Below are positions 35,260-46,170 of a DNA stretch of 64,000 nt, piece after piece. A program made the position numbers and the translations under genes. How positions within the stretch are numbered: the stretch's first letter is position 1; the number at the start of each line of letters is the position of its first letter. The notes beneath the pieces were generated by a model. That model was not told where the DNA came from and made no database searches. It saw only the letters and a program-made list of their open reading frames with translations. This DNA is from Struthidea cinerea (taxonomy: Eukaryota > Chordata > Aves > Passeriformes > Corcoracidae), in contig VZTI01005557.1 of NCBI GenBank assembly GCA_013397865.1, positions 366,662 through 430,661 on the forward strand. The letters are read 5' to 3'.

Positions 35260-35720
35260 AGAGCCCAATAAGTTGCTGAGGTTGTACTTTTCAGATTCGG
35301 TTTTAGGCTCTTGTAAATTTTCAGTTATTTTTAACCCACCTTTCTGAGCGAGCCTAGGAATGAGAAAGTAATTGTTTCATCAACTCGGGCTATATAAATC
35401 TCCTTGGGGTTTATTATTTGCTGTTTCATTTTACTGGCACAAGAGCTCCTAGGAAAGTACAATAACCCACTCCTTGATTTACAACTTGGAAGCAGGCGCA
35501 CGCTGAAAACCCGAGCGCGCAGCACCTGAGGAAAAGTGCTCCGAGTTAATTGAAAAGCTTCAGGAAACTGGAATTCCTCGCAGTGATACCGTCGCATGCG
35601 TCAGCCACCAGATGTAACTCCAATTTTCTGCTTTCATAATAAGAATCCAATTGATATCCCCAGAAATAAAAACCTGCAGCCAGAATAACAGCACATTTAT
35701 CACGGGCAGGTTTAAACCCT
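35260..35720. promoter_or_regulatory. CpG-clustered candidate regulatory element with TATA-like box
   Basis: About ten CpGs fall between 35496 and 35605 (GGCGCACGCTG, CCCGAGCGCGC, CTCCGAG, CCTCGC, CCGTCGCATGCGTC), the densest cluster I noticed in the window. About 110 bases upstream lies CTATATAAAT (35390-35399), a good TATA-box match, itself in a smooth AT-rich stretch. The distance is too long for the CpG cluster to hold the start site of that box, so these may be separate features. No exon with recognisable coding content follows on either strand. Confidence 0.3.
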
Positions 35721-36520
35721 ACAGGAGAGCTGCCCTCAGCACAGGGGTTAGCAAGTGCTGGGGGTGCTTTTTCTTGTAAAAAAGCTTTTTTGTGCATATA
35801 CCTGTGCATACAGACACACAGGTAGCTAGATCTCCACAGGAAGCCTGGGATGAGAAAAAGGATGTCTCTGGAGAGGAAACACAGGGAATGGCATTTTTTT
35901 TGGCCAGATTTAGAGGTTTCCAGCTTAGGCAGGTTTCACACTACCTTCCGTGGGGTTTGCATTTTGTCCAGATGGGGTTTGTCTCGCAGTGTTTAAACCG
36001 CAAAACCACCCACCTTCCTGCCCTGAGATTTCCCTGGGATGCCAAGATGGAGCATCCCTGAAAACAGGACCTCTTTGCTCCCCATACTTAAGAAACAGGC
36101 TTTGCACCATGCTCTGGTGAGAACTCACCTCAGCCTAAAGGCTCAGGGGCATCCAATGTCCCCAAAGGGATTTAGCTGTCCTCATGAAGCTGGCAGGCAC
36201 TTGCCTAATGTAATCATTCCCATGGAGATTTTACATACATTAGGGTGAGAAACCCCCCCGGTTGTTTTCTGAGCAGTTCTAGGCAATGTCTGACTTTACT
36301 TGAACTGGATGGAGTTGGTTTAAGGATTTTCATTTTCCAAAGGACAGCTCTGCCTCCGGATGAAGCACAAATGCCCCTCTGTCCCATTCTATAGCTGAAA
36401 TGTGCTATTTCAGAGAGAAACCACAAAATACAATGCAATTAGTGACCCTACTGGAATTTAAACTCTTTTGTATATTTCTACATTCAATAATCTTAATAAA
36501 TTGCACCCACACATGTGCAC
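35721..36520. other. Unannotated stretch, no gene seen
   Basis: No exon or clear transposon is recognised. Confidence 0.5.
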
Positions 36521-36588
36521 AAAAATATATCTATATATATGTGTAATAAATATATTAAAAAGCATAATAATAATAATAATAATAATAT
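36521..36588. repeat. AT-rich microsatellite, (AAT)n
   Basis: An AAAATATATCTATATATATG run is followed by an (AAT)n tract of about eight units (36564-36587). It is likely length-polymorphic. Confidence 0.9.
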
Positions 36589-37523
36589 TGTCATCTAAAT
36601 TGCATGTTTGCAACAGCCCAGTCCCTTCCACATCAGAGCAGGTTGTTCTGCTGCTCCTACCCTCCTCCCTGCAGCTGCTCCAAGACTACTGCAAGCTGAG
36701 GGGTTTTTAAAAAACCCCTAAACTGTCAAAATTGTAGCAGTTTGATTATGTCTGTTAACTTTCGTCCTGTCACCTTATTTAACAGTCTCATCTTCATTAG
36801 CAGCACATATATTGTGCCCAGCAGTAATTCAGCTCAAATATAAGAGGCCAAATTACTTCTCAAGTTTACCTGACTTCTGACATGGGCTGATATCTCCCAG
36901 CAAACCCACTCCAAAGCCACTCATGGATAACGCCACTGGCATAAAATGCTGCCTTGGAAATTGGCCCCCACTCAGCCCTGCCAGAGGAAGAGCAGGACAG
37001 GCTGCAAATCTCCCTCCTAGTCATGAGGGCTTGGTGAGAAACATCACCCTCCTGCTGGCCGTAGGGAGCTGGGAGTGTCCCTTCCTACAGCTCCTGGATA
37101 ACGAAATCCAAGTTTGCAATATGTTGGGATAAGGTGCTTTTCAGTACTTTATGCAAAGTGTCCCTTTCCCATCGGAGACTCTCTATTTCCGTTTTTTAAT
37201 CAGTTGCCCAAATCTCACTGACGCTTGTTTTTTCATAAGATTTGGAAGGATGGATCTGGTAGGAACAACTGATCTCCAGGAGCAGACTAACGAGGCAATT
37301 CCTCAGAGGAGTGGAGAGCACCCGTAATGCTCTGCCCTCTCCAAGAAGAGCCATTCCAAGGAGTCAGTCCAAAGTACTCTCATATTAACCTGCCTCTGAA
37401 GTTTAGGTAAACTTCCTGATCACTTAGACTTTCGATTTATTTTTAGGGAACTATTTCCAGTAAGTGGTTCAAGATGGATTACAGTTTAACTGGAAGCTTG
37501 GGAATAAAAAGATAGTCACAGAA
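36589..37523. other. Unannotated stretch, no gene seen
   Basis: No exon is seen. AGCAGCACATATATTG near 36800 resembles the start of U6 snRNA for about 11 bases only and was rejected. Confidence 0.5.
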
Positions 37524-37580
37524 AAGCTGGGTTCAATTCTTGCCTCTGCCACAGACTTCCTGTATAAATCTGGACGTGCT
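37524..37580 (-). mobile_element. Ancient MIR-type fragment
   Basis: On the plus strand AAGCTGGGTTCAATTCTTGC, CTCTGCCACAGACTTCCTGT and ATAAATCTGGACGTGCTGCT follow the reversed MIR core (GCTGGGTTCGAATCCCAGC, TCTGCCACTTACTAGCTGT, GTGACCTTGGGCAAGT). The CTCTGCCAC block is the most diagnostic part. Confidence 0.6.
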
Positions 37581-37589
37581 GCTCCGGGG

Positions 37590-37680
37590 GGGAATTCACC
37601 CACCTAACTCCAAACATCGAATTTCAATGGCTCTATTAAAGAGCTCAGGCTTCCATTAGAGCCAGAGGAGTGAGATGGGC
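37590..37680. mobile_element. Possible fossil palindromic element
   Basis: GAATTCACCCACCTAACTCC, ATCGAATTTCAATGGCTCT and ATTAAAGAGCTCAGGCTTCC show partial self-complementarity (GCTCT against AGAGC) and recall the palindromic amniote repeats. Weak. Confidence 0.22.
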
Positions 37681-40309
37681 TGGGGGGATCCACAGCACTT
37701 CCAGGAGAGCTGCACTCCCTGACTGGATAGGGAGCACAGGCTCCCAGTTTAAGACCATAAAGCTCTAAATCACCTCTGCCCTCCTGCTGTCCTTGGGGCT
37801 CAATTTCTCACCCGTGAAATATTTTCTGGACTAGTGACAGGAAGAAAGTGGTACCCAAATCAGGATAGAGGCGGGAGATGCACCAGGCAGGACCAAAGTT
37901 CGGATTTAAAATTTTTCATTGGGGTCTGATTCATCAAATTTCAGGCTAAAAAAAAAAAGTTATAAAATGAAAATATTTCAAGTACATTTTTCTAAATTTG
38001 CTTTTCCTCCATTTTTTTTCTCTTCCAATGGTTGTCCCTGGGATCTTGGGAACACAGCATCACTGCAAAAGTACTTCTGGTGACATTGGTGAAAACACTG
38101 CCACAAAACATCTGAGCTTCATGGGCCCTCAAACCCAAACATCTTTCCTGTCAGTGCTTTTGAAATGAAAAAAAGTAGACTGTGTATGCTACTGAAGTAA
38201 ATTCAAATTCTTCTATTCTTGTTCTTCTCCAGACATACATTATAAGGACTTTTTTTGTTCACCTTTAATTCTGAATGACTGAGAACAGTACTCCCTACAT
38301 CTCTAGAATGAAATTATTTGAGAACACTGAAATGCCTAAGGAAAGAGAGCAACACCACGGACCAGCATCCAATATTGGGTAATGAATTTTAAAACGCGAG
38401 GCTTCACATATATCAGGTTCAGCCCTTAACAATAAACACGTTGAACATTCCTGGGGCACATTTTTTTCCTGGGGATTGGTTTTGGGTTGTTTTTTTTTTT
38501 TCTGAATGTAAGTAAACTCTCCCTTCACAAAATGTCCCATTTGGGACTGATGCTATATCAGTATCCGAAAATTGTGCTACTGAGCAGCTACTCAGAATCC
38601 TGCTGGTGATAAATTAAACCAGAGGAAACGGATCATTTCTACTATCAGGGTCACTGTTGTCAACTCCTAACAGGGCAATTGACTTGTCAAGTTGTCTCTG
38701 AAAGCCCGAGCTCAGATTTCATTGCCTTTCACATTTGTTTTTTTCAGAATTGTATACAAGGGGTCTCTGAGCCTGTCTTTCACCCGGCACTTCGGGAAAT
38801 TCCAGGCACCAATCCTGCTCGTAAATTGCAGAGGAACAGTCTCAGCATGAGACTCTCCTACCTGGAGCAGCTCTGTGGAAATATTAAGTACAAGAAAAGA
38901 TCCAGTAGGGATGTGCATGGGAACAGATGGGGATTTGCTTCTGTGTCATTATCAGACAAGAGCAAGAACTTAAATGGTGAAAGGTCACTTGGAAAAGCCA
39001 CGGGACACCTCCACAGCATGAGGAGAAGAAAAAGGAAGCTGTGGCATGGAGGCTCACTGTATTGTTGTGAATAACAACCAAATCCACCTGCTAGAGACCC
39101 GCCAGTAGCATTTCCTACTTACATTTTTATAACTTCTGTAACAAACTTATAAATAACTATGGTAGTTAGAAACCAAAACAAAACCAGTTCTGTATAACAT
39201 TCATTCAGCAGGAAAGAAATCCTCTGTTTTAACCAAATTCCAGGCTAAAGAAATAGGTACAGCAGAAAAAGCATCCTGTTTTAGTATCACAGAGAGCAAT
39301 GCGAGAGATCAGAGGCAAAGCCATTCCGAGTGCTTTGCCACAATGTTTGGGTCACGCTACGACCCAAATTAGAGTTTCAGTTTTCCAACAATGCTCTGGA
39401 GAAATGCAGAAACTCAAGCGATTACTTAAAGGAAATGTCACTATTATAAAAAATGCTCTTGTTCCAAACCCAAAATTGGTCAGTGGTCAACTAAAAAATT
39501 TCTTTTGTTGTTAAAGATTTCTTTTGGGGGTGGTATTGCTGCTGCTGCAACTAAATTGAAAGGGTTCTATTAAGATTATTAACATCCTTGGTCTTATTAC
39601 TGATTAAATAAATAGTTCAACTTTTTTTTTCTCCCCAGAACTAAGCCACATCCATTTTTCCACAGAAGACCTCAGTTTCAATGCAAATCATTCCTGGAGG
39701 AAAAATGTTCTGTTGAAAAAAAGTGACCAACTCTCGTAATTATGGCTGAAAATCCAAACACCCAGATGTGCCATAAGCCCTTGTCTTTGGGATGCCTGTG
39801 TTTCTCTGGCATCTTCGTATACAGCCATGGCACCTCGAACGGAGAAGCAAGAATATGTGTAGGGGGTTTCTCTGCTTGGCCCTGTGAGAATTCCTCTTCC
39901 CTCCACCCCCAAAAGCCTGCTTTCCCTCCCAATTCCATGCTCTTTACCACCTCACCCCCAGTTTACCCTCTTGTCATTTCCTCTTGCCCTCTTCCCGCCG
40001 TATCACGTTTCCAGTTCAGAATCTGTAGATCCACAATTGTTTAAAAAGCAGCTCAAACTTCCAACTTATAAACATCGCTTCCTCTGTCTCCTGAATTTAT
40101 TTTAATAGCTGATATTTGAGCCCAGGGGATTGTTTTAACTAACACTGTATAGTCAGAAGGAATCACTCTCCTCCAGGCTACCTCTGGGTCAACAGCATAA
40201 GGCAAGACCCCCTCACATTTCATTACCCAGGGATCAGATCCCCTTTCCCAATCCATCACTCTGAAGCTCATTCCTCCTATTCCTCTCAGATTTGCCTGCA
40301 TGATTCATG
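37681..40309. other. Unannotated stretch, no gene seen
   Basis: No gene is recognised. T runs lie near 38461 and 38490-38501, and a T/C run near 39621-39635. A minus-strand frame of 82 codons (40053-40301) has a protein-like composition but no recognised family and no convincing splice sites. Confidence 0.45.
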
Positions 40310-40800
40310 CGGTGCCAAATCAACAGTATATTTGCTTTTTTCTCAGTTCATTGTTTTTATTTGCTTACATGTTCCCTGTCATAGTTCAACTCATAAATCA
40401 AGGCCGGTTTATTTTTTACAAACCCGTTGAAAGTTTGAGCCAGTTTCCACTGTTATGAAAGACTCCCAATACTACACATCCTCTAACAGGTGGAAAATGT
40501 CTGCGGAGGCTGTTGGGATGGGAACGATTTTCTAACTTAAAGACAAAGTAGTGTTTATTTATGGCTTAATCTAATTCCACAACAATGTAACAGTTCCCTG
40601 CACCAGATTATCTCCTCATGCTGCTATCCCACTCACATATGGCTTTACTGTTTAAATAAAAAGTGTAATACTGAAACAACTTCTAGCTATTAAACTCGTC
40701 TAACTGATTACAGTGAAACAATGTTCCTGAGACATTCTGACGGACCATTTTCCCTTAAGACAAGCACTAAGTGTCTGTCCTAACTAAATTTGGCATTAAA
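40310..40800. promoter_or_regulatory. Candidate conserved noncoding element
   Basis: Long smooth AT-rich sequence without simple repeats. It includes TTCATTGTTTTTATTTGCTT near 40347, AACTCATAAATCAAGGCCGG near 40388, GGCTTAATCTAATTCCAC near 40563, and TATTAAACTCGTCTAACTG near 40688. The texture differs from the GC-richer flanks and suggests constraint. Not aligned. Confidence 0.25.
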
Positions 40801-42879
40801 AAAGCAAGCAAACATCCCAAACACACTCTCCCCCTCCAACCATTCTACTTAACCTTTACTTTGTTAGGCTCAGATCAAGAGCTGCTGATTTCCCGGGTTA
40901 TCAGTAGAACACAAACACCTCTTTCCTGGTGATCTAGACATGGAGAAAAAGACTGCAAAGAACCCCCCCAAAGCTGAGTTTTGTGCACATTCCGGCAGCT
41001 CCTGCTGGGAACAAGGCTCACCTATCCCACCAGGTACAACAGAGACAAATTGCCTCTGAAGGCCCGTCCTGCCTCAATCCCACTTGCCAATTTGGAGGGC
41101 AACTGGCTGCTGTGAGTGACAGCTCCACCCGCACCGTGGCAATTTTGTGTGCTGTGGAAGTTTGAGAAATAATTTCGAATAACTGAAATGTTTCATTTCT
41201 GTAATATTTCCTTCGGATTTGGAGACACAACCGTTTCCCAATATTTTTATTACAGCGAGAATTAAATGTTTTACATGCCATATTGTTTTAGACAGGAAAG
41301 CTGTAACATCTGAAAAATGCAAGAAAATTCTGTTTGACAGTTATGGGCTTTGCTACCTCGTTTTTTCTTCAGATGAAAAATTGACTGAAACGGACCTTTT
41401 TCTTGTAAGATATTTCAGATTTGACACATCAGCATTTTCCAACCACAGCACGCTTCGAAAAAAACTTACCCAACTTGGACAGTACCTGTGAACTTGTATT
41501 CTCTGCTTGTTCTTTTCCAGCTCTGAGGTCACTAAGGATGGATCCAATACTAGGTTTCCACATGCCAAGAATCCCTTTGTCCTGAACACAAGCTGCCATC
41601 TCACAGAAAAATCATTTCCAAGTCTCCTGCTTGGTGGAGTCAGCAACCTGTCCTTCAAGTCTTTGCAAAAATCCTGAATTAATCTGCTGTAGAACCATTA
41701 GAAATAGTTCCTCCTTCCTAAGCAGCAGTACTGTTTTTGATCAAAATCAGCTCTAAGCTGAGATCAGGTGATCGAGAAGCCATGTTAAGTTTCTGCCATT
41801 CAATGAAAGTGACAAGAAACATACAGCAAAATTAAGAAAGCAGGGAAAATTAAGATAGCAGCAAGCTATTTTCCTCCCCAGAAAGGCAGCATGCACATTC
41901 TAAGTTTTCACAGGCTCAGCTCCCCGGCTGAAGATGGCATTGCACTGATCCTTGGCAGTGGGATGGGTGAGAGGCAGCGGTTGGAGCTGAGACCAGACAC
42001 ATTCAGATGCAGATGGGGAAATGTAGTGAGGAGAACAACCAACCAATGGCCCAGGATTCCCTGCCACAGGCCGATGAATTCCCATCTGGAAGCAAGACCA
42101 CAGAGGTGATTTCTGGATGGGGCTCCATAGTCAAATGCTGTTATAAACCTTGTGCTTCAACATCCAAAGAAATTCTGTAGGCCAGAAATACAGACTGTCC
42201 AGCTAAGTATTTCCTAATGTTTTAAAATGTATTATTTGCTCGCTCTTTCTGTTTGCCAGAGCAAGAAGGTAACTCTGCCCACAAACCTTAATTAGATGAG
42301 CTGTAACGGCTGGAAAAAATAATCCCATTTTCAGGCACACAAACCTCTTCTGTGTGGGTCTGTGTGCCCAAAACTGTTCCAGCTGTACCTAACAAAGAAG
42401 ATTACCTGTACCTGAGAGCCTTGTCTGCCTTATGTCCACAGACAGTCCAGGCTCCTGCAGCACCACTGCTTTAACTGTGCTTTTCAACATTCCTGGCACA
42501 GCGAGACTTTAAGCTCGGGTTTTACCTCTGGAAGTAACAACATACTGGAGGCAATTAAAAATATTTAAAAAAAAAAGGGTGCTTGGCTTCTATTTGCCCC
42601 TTTCAAAACCTCCCCCACTGAAACTAAAATTACATAAATCCAATTAGGAAGGGAACTAAAAAGGTTTAGATTTTTATACACTCCTCTAAAAGACTGGATT
42701 AGTTGCTGCAGCCCCAGTGACACACGGCAGGACGCCGCTGGTGGACATGGACCCGGCTTGGAGAATTCCTGCTTGCTGCCATGAAAACAAGAGGGTTGTT
42801 GCAATGCACACAGACCCATTATTATTAATCTCCTCCAGCTTCTGGGCAATTTTTGAATTGTTCCTCAATTTTTTAAAAA
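40801..42879. other. Unannotated stretch, no gene seen
   Basis: No exon or transposon is recognised. Confidence 0.5.
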
Positions 42880-43175
42880 GTGATTTATGGGTTATAGGGA
42901 GAGAAAAAAGCAGGGGTTTTGCAAATAGCCCCTCCTTTTCATTCCATCTGAGGGCATTAATTGCTCATTGTCTGTAATTGGAAACAAAGTGCATTCCTAC
43001 TCGGATCACATGCAGACAGCTGCCCTGATGTGACTCCATGTACAATAAACCTCCAGCGTGGTCCTGCAGACTTCCTTGCATTAAAGGCAACATGCATGGG
43101 TTTGAAATCCATGGAATTAATGTCTAAAGGGCACCTCTGGATGAACAGATCATTTAAGTTGCTGCTTTGAGAATA
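42880..43175. promoter_or_regulatory. Candidate conserved noncoding element
   Basis: Contains AGTGATTTATGGGTTATAGG, GGCATTAATTGCTCATTGTC (from about 42953), TCTGTAATTGG and GGAATTAATGTC. The homeodomain-type cores TTAATTGC, TAATTGG and TTAATG cluster within 160 bases. By eye only. Confidence 0.22.
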
Positions 43176-45799
43176 TTCCTCCACTTCGGAGGTGTGCAGA
43201 TCAGGGCAGCGACCTGAAATACCATAAGCATTCCCAACATCTCCCCCTTCTAGTTTAAAGTCAAAGTCTTGGGTAGGATTTTGCCTTTCCTTCATCAAGG
43301 CAGGCCCCGGAAAACTCCCTTAGAAAGGAAGAAAGAAAAATAATGAGACATAGATGGCTGTTTCTAAAACGCAGGGTTTTCCATTTCTCCAGGTTTCTAT
43401 CTCTTTCTAAGCCTGGTAAATGCAAAAAGGTGAAATGCAACCACATGATTTTATTGGCTTGACAGCCAATTTCCCAGGCTATAACTCGCCTTTAGGAAAT
43501 GTGGCTGAGAAAGCCAGTCCACTAACTTCCCCGTTGCTGTGAGCAAGCAGGAGAGCGATGCTTTCCACAGACAGAAGGGAGGGGGAATGATTCCCCACTC
43601 CATACCTTGCTTCAGTTTTAAGGAGACTCCCATTGGACTAAAAATCTTTTTACAGTGGGAACTATCTACAAAGCCACAGCTAAACCAAACTTTTCCTGTC
43701 GTTTCTGAGGAAGCCAAACAAAAACAAGTCATTTTGAATCAACCTTTCTGGAGAAAAGCAGGTAAAGAGAAGGCTCCACAATAAGGGTCGATGACAGGAG
43801 ACTGAACCCCTGGAAGGATCCTGGGCGTACTTGGAAAGCCTCTTCACACAGGGGGAGTCATTCAAGAGTCTGCAAACCATCTTTGTTTGCCACACGAGTT
43901 AAGCTTGAGGATTTTGCCTGAAGCGGCACAGGAGAAACACATCTCATTTCTTCTGTGAGCAGATCTGTGGGACTGCAAAGCTCTGGTGTCAGCCAGGCTG
44001 AAAAAGGAAGATGTGCTTGGGTGGGTGCTGGCACCCGAGGGCAGCAGGTGACAGAGAAAACTGAGACACTGAAATCCTGACTCTGGGCCAGGCGTGGTGA
44101 CCCACCAGATGTGCCACAGCCACAAGCCAAGAGAACATGAAATAGTTAAAATTCCCAGGGACAGTTGTGTTTATTTTAAAGCTCACTGCAGCCCTTTAAA
44201 TGAAGAAATAAAAACCTTCATCTCCAACTGCAGATAGACCTAAGCACGAAATTGTTGTGGGGGAACTCATTATTAAAATACAGGCCACACAGTGCAGGCT
44301 GAAACAACGGAGAAGATATTTTTGCTTCCAGTGCTAAGTTCACTAGAAATATTCATTTCACTCACAGGAACATCACTCTTGCTAGGTACTGTACAGACAA
44401 ACAGCAACACGCAGCCCCTCCTGAGCCCCTCAACCATCCATACATGCATGAAACATCTTCTGAAAACCAATCTCCCTTCAAAAAAACCCCAAATTAATTT
44501 ATGCCCCATATCATGTCCTGATTATTGCAGACTTAGACAGAGATGGGTTTTTTTGTTTAAAAAGTAAACAAAAACTGGCGTGCTGCAAGAAAAGTGATTG
44601 CCTCAATAGAGAAGTGCCCATTTATGTCATCCCACAATTATTTCGAGCACTATAGTTGAGGTTAGTCCCTCCAAGGCATGTACAAATTGCAAATACACAC
44701 AAATAATAATGCTCATACTTTTGGAAAATGTGAAACCCTTTGTTTTGGAAAGGTTGTTCCTATTATTTGTGGCTTGCAACTGTCATCATTATTCAAGCCT
44801 TGTCTTCTTTCATGATTGTTCTGCAGCTACTGGGTGCTTGAGAACTTCCCCAAAATTAATATACTTCAAAGAACCAGACATTTTGTATATAGCTTAATTA
44901 CAGCCTATATAATTAACTTTTAAAATGATAAAAACTGTTCTGTGCCATAAGTGTACTCAGACTTCTGCTCACAGGCAAGCCACTACATATCATCCGACTG
45001 AGCAAAGGGCCAAGAAATTCCATTTCATTAATTGTTTCCTCCAAATCTGAAATGTAATTACATATTTTCCAGGGACCTTTGACATTTTCACACTGTGGCT
45101 TGGAATCTGATCATACCCTGAAGTAAACTGCCTGGCTGGTCACAGACTTCACAAAAAAAGATGGTTAGAGAGGTAGACTTGGCCTTTTGCAGACTGCAGG
45201 GAGGAGGGAGCTGCACAGCTTCGCGTCAGGTTTTGTTAACAGAACCTTGCAAGGAATGAGGAAGAGATGATGAGCTGAGCTGTTGGATCAAGTAGTCACT
45301 TTCAGAGGATCAGAAAAGGCACAGGGAGAGAGGAGAGTTTTTCATTGCCCCAGCCACGGCTGGTTCACACAGAACTAGAAAGGATTTTTGAACTTTGCCT
45401 TTCCCTGAGTTTTGGCCCTGCTGTGCTTCTGGGCTCTCTTCTTGAGCACCAAACCCAGCCGGGGTGAGCAGACAAATCTGATCCACATGGATGCAATGCT
45501 CCAACACTTGATGCCTCCAAGAAACATCCCAGCAGGCAAGTGCTGCCAGGAACTGGCACCGAGGAGCAGTGCTGCCATCCTCATTCAGGGTGGGCAGATC
45601 CGTGGGTCTATTAGAAGCCGCAGTGATTTTATAAATGAGTAACTTCTTACCAATGAACAAACCATGAATGAACTCACTGGCTGAGAACTCCCTGACTCCC
45701 ATCAGTGGGCCCAGCCCTCTGTTAGTGTCAGACGAGTGCTGTGTACACACACACACGTTTGCAAATACTTGGTTCATATACTTTCGCTTAGAGCACATT
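43176..45799. other. Unannotated stretch, no gene seen
   Basis: No exon or clear transposon. A short CA run, TACACACACACACG, lies near 45743-45757. Confidence 0.5.
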
Positions 45800-46170
45800 A
45801 GACCTCAGTGTAATCAGCCCTAAACTTCTGCAAATGCTAAATTCACATTAAAATTCCATTTTTACCATAACACCACATGGGGTTTTTTAATCTCAAAATG
45901 CTTTTCTTGTGTTGCTTTGGATGCCTCAGCTCCTAGACAAAACATATTTCTTCAAAACGTCGCTCTGTTTCCCCTCAGTTTCACGTACCCGAGAACAGCA
46001 CCTTATTTGAAATTAAATCAATGGGTCCCAGTGAATCATTACGTGGAGTTTGGAAAGGAAAAAAGAAATTTGGCAAGCCTTTAGTCAGTAATATGTGCTT
46101 CTAAAACCTACTCTTTGAAAGGGCCAAGTTATTACATTGTGAAAAGTAGTTACTCAGCACGTGCTCTAAC
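45800..46170. promoter_or_regulatory. Weak candidate conserved noncoding element
   Basis: Smooth AT-rich sequence with TTGAAATTAAATCAATGGG, GAATCATTACGTGG and CAGTAATATGTGC. No simple repeat. Weakest of the candidates. Confidence 0.15.

Noticed and set aside
36800..36820. U6 snRNA pseudogene
   Set aside because: Only about 11 bases (CAGCACATATA) match the U6 start and the following sequence diverges at once.
40053..40301. Coding exon on the minus strand
   Set aside because: The 82-codon frame reads plausibly but has no recognised family and no convincing flanking AG and GT splice sites.
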